Below, one piece after another: positions 14,437 to 15,485 of a stretch of 15,485 bases of DNA. The notes under the pieces were generated by a model. It was not told the DNA's origin. It did not search any database and saw nothing but the letters and a program-made list of their open reading frames with translations. The stretch's first letter is position 1. Each line of letters opens with the position of its first letter. Origin of the DNA: an uncultured Eubacteriales bacterium (GTDB lineage Bacteria > Bacillota > Clostridia > Oscillospirales > CAG-272); NCBI GenBank assembly GCA_905187695.1, contig CAJJIY010000030.1, positions 1 through 15,485 on the forward strand. The letters are read 5' to 3'. The position numbers and the translations under genes are program-made.

Positions 14437-15387
14437 CTAATATACTTCTTTTATCTTTGCTACAAAGTCTGAAAACTCCTCAAGCACCTTTTCAGGAGCT
14501 TTGATTTTGACCTTTCCCTGCGTTCCGACGATCCACGCAAAAAACGTTTTCGATACCTGAACGGCTACGTCAACCGTATATGTATTATCGTCAATCTTCC
14601 TGATTCTTATATCGTCCCCGAAACGGTCGAACATATCCGAAAGAATGTTCGGCGTAAAAAGAAGGGTTACTTTTTGCGTTTCTCCGCCGAACATTGAGAA
14701 TACCTGCTTTCGGTATTCTTCCGTATTGAACAACCCGTATTCCGGGTGCGGTTCGCGTTCCGCTTCTTCCACCTTTACGTTCTCCATTTTGTCAAGGCGG
14801 TACGTTACCATGTCGTCGTGTCCGTTTGAGAAACACAACATATAATAATTATCCCTGTTCCATACCATAAACGCAGGATTGACCATATATCTGTCGCCGT
14901 TCTTTCGATAGACTTTTTTGTGCTTCTCGTCATAGTCGAAATACAAGAAAGAAATTTGCTTGTTTTCTTCTATTCCGCGCTCTATGGCATCCACGTTGTA
15001 AATCAGAGACGAACTTCCTTTTCTGCTTTTATCCAACGAGATAATATGCTTTGAAAGATTCTCTGCCTGATGGGAACACAGCGTACCTGACAATTTTTCA
15101 ATCATTATATTTTTCTGCGTAGAAGTTAGTTTGGACGCCTTGACGACGTCTGCAAGCATAACGACTTCCGCCGTTTCAAGCGGACGGTTGACGACGTAAT
15201 AGTAATAATACTTCTTCTTGTAGGACAAAACCTCATAACCGAAGTTATTTAATGCGGCTATGTCCGTTGCAACCACTTTACGCATTACGCTGATTCCGCG
15301 TTTTTCAAGTTCTTTGCGTATTTCATCTGCGTTCATCGCATGGTTTTCGTCCGTGTTTTTACACAGAATATCCCACAAGACAAGCAA
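14437..15387 (-). CDS. WYL-domain transcriptional regulator (YafY/DeoR-like), 5' end interrupted
   Basis: The continuous open part is 316 aa from TTG 15387. The N-terminus is a DeoR-type winged helix: LLVLWDILCKNTDENHAMN, then ADEIRKELEKRGI and a recognition helix around RKVVATDIAALNNFG, with a wing at YEVLSYKKKYYYYY. A middle helical linker is followed by the WYL domain (about residues 140-205: QISFLYFDYD, VNPAFMVWNRDNYYMLCF, TYRLDKMENVKV) and the C-terminal WCX-like part (VTLLFTPNILSDMFDRFG, WIVGTQGKVKIKAP). WYL proteins are usually ligand-sensing regulators, often of stress, defence or mobile functions; the ligand is unknown. TTG 15387 has no Shine-Dalgarno and would clip the first helix. 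The natural start appears to be TTG 15417 after a perfect AAGGAGG, but codon 8 is TAA. The gene is AT-richer than its neighbours, suggesting a different origin. It may be a recent pseudogene. Confidence 0.87.
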   Translation of the reverse strand: MLVLWDILCKNTDENHAMNADEIRKELEKRGISVMRKVVATDIAALNNFGYEVLSYKKKYYYYYVVNRPLETAEVVMLADVVKASKLTSTQKNIMIEKLSGTLCSHQAENLSKHIISLDKSRKGSSSLIYNVDAIERGIEENKQISFLYFDYDEKHKKVYRKNGDRYMVNPAFMVWNRDNYYMLCFSNGHDDMVTYRLDKMENVKVEEAEREPHPEYGLFNTEEYRKQVFSMFGGETQKVTLLFTPNILSDMFDRFGDDIRIRKIDDNTYTVDVAVQVSKTFFAWIVGTQGKVKIKAPEKVLEEFSDFVAKIKEVY

Positions 15388-15393
15388 CTTGAT

Positions 15394-15432
15394 TTAATTA
15401 CCATTTTCGTTTGCCAATTCGTTTTCCTCCTT
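15394..15432 (-). promoter_or_regulatory. native Shine-Dalgarno and start of the WYL gene, cut by TAA at codon 8
   Basis: On the minus strand AAGGAGG (15432-15426) is 8 nt before TTG (15417-15415), which opens the frame MANENGN, then TAA (15396-15394), then IKLLVLWDIL in the same frame. WYL regulators of this type commonly begin MANxNG with a basic residue where the stop stands here, so an AAA-to-TAA change is the simplest reading. Confidence 0.7.
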
Positions 15433-15446
15433 CCTCGTTTTTATAG

Positions 15447-15484
15447 AAAAGAGCCGTCTATTTTGAGAAGGACGGCTCTTTTTT
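15447..15484. terminator. rho-independent terminator at the window edge
   Basis: AAAAGAGCCGTC and GACGGCTCTTTT form a perfect 12-bp stem with a 12-nt loop. It is T-rich on both strands. It probably ends an upstream minus-strand gene lying outside the window, separating it from the WYL gene. Confidence 0.75.
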
Positions 15485-15485
15485 G

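Overview
The window looks like part of the chromosome of an uncultured anaerobic Clostridia bacterium, probably a gut member near Oscillospirales or Christensenellales. The 16S 5' end has a Firmicutes/Clostridia character. Promoters are strong SigA type, Shine-Dalgarno sites are GGAGG-like, and genes include BspA-type leucine-rich-repeat surface proteins. I place it no more precisely than that.

Layout. Positions 1-312 are the 5' end of a 16S rRNA gene on the minus strand, with two tandem promoters and a leader (to 640). Further out on the same strand is a CAT-anticodon tRNA (846-922) with its own promoter and terminator. Diverging from it is a small LRR lipoprotein (1061-1711). Next comes a plus-strand, operon-like group (1872-6683): a DUF4091/GH123-like protein, a compact GH78 alpha-L-rhamnosidase-like protein and FucO (lactaldehyde reductase), closed by a strong terminator. 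These suggest intracellular trimming of a deoxyhexose-containing glycoside and disposal of the lactaldehyde made from rhamnose or fucose. No transporter, isomerase, kinase or aldolase for that pathway is in the window.

Positions 6730-8696 hold a decayed minus-strand remnant of a mobile-element polyvalent protein (metallopeptidase and ADP-ribosyltransferase-like domains). It is broken by at least three frameshifts and one in-frame stop, with a 60-codon ORF nested in another frame. Then a strong promoter with an 18-bp palindrome in its spacer drives a sorbitol-6-phosphate-dehydrogenase-like SDR gene and trxA (8790-9990).

The last third is on the minus strand: a 1329-aa BspA/Ig-like membrane-anchored surface protein whose N-terminus is missing (10219-14208), and a WYL-domain regulator (14437-15387). 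Both have a damaged 5' end. In each, a well-placed Shine-Dalgarno and start codon is followed within eight codons by an in-frame stop (TGA at codon 7, TAA at codon 8), and the long reading frame resumes in the same frame.

I did not find a convincing new defence or biosynthetic system. The most interesting signals are the two interrupted 5' ends, the palindromic promoter elements, the overlapping frames in the polyvalent remnant and the small deoxysugar operon.
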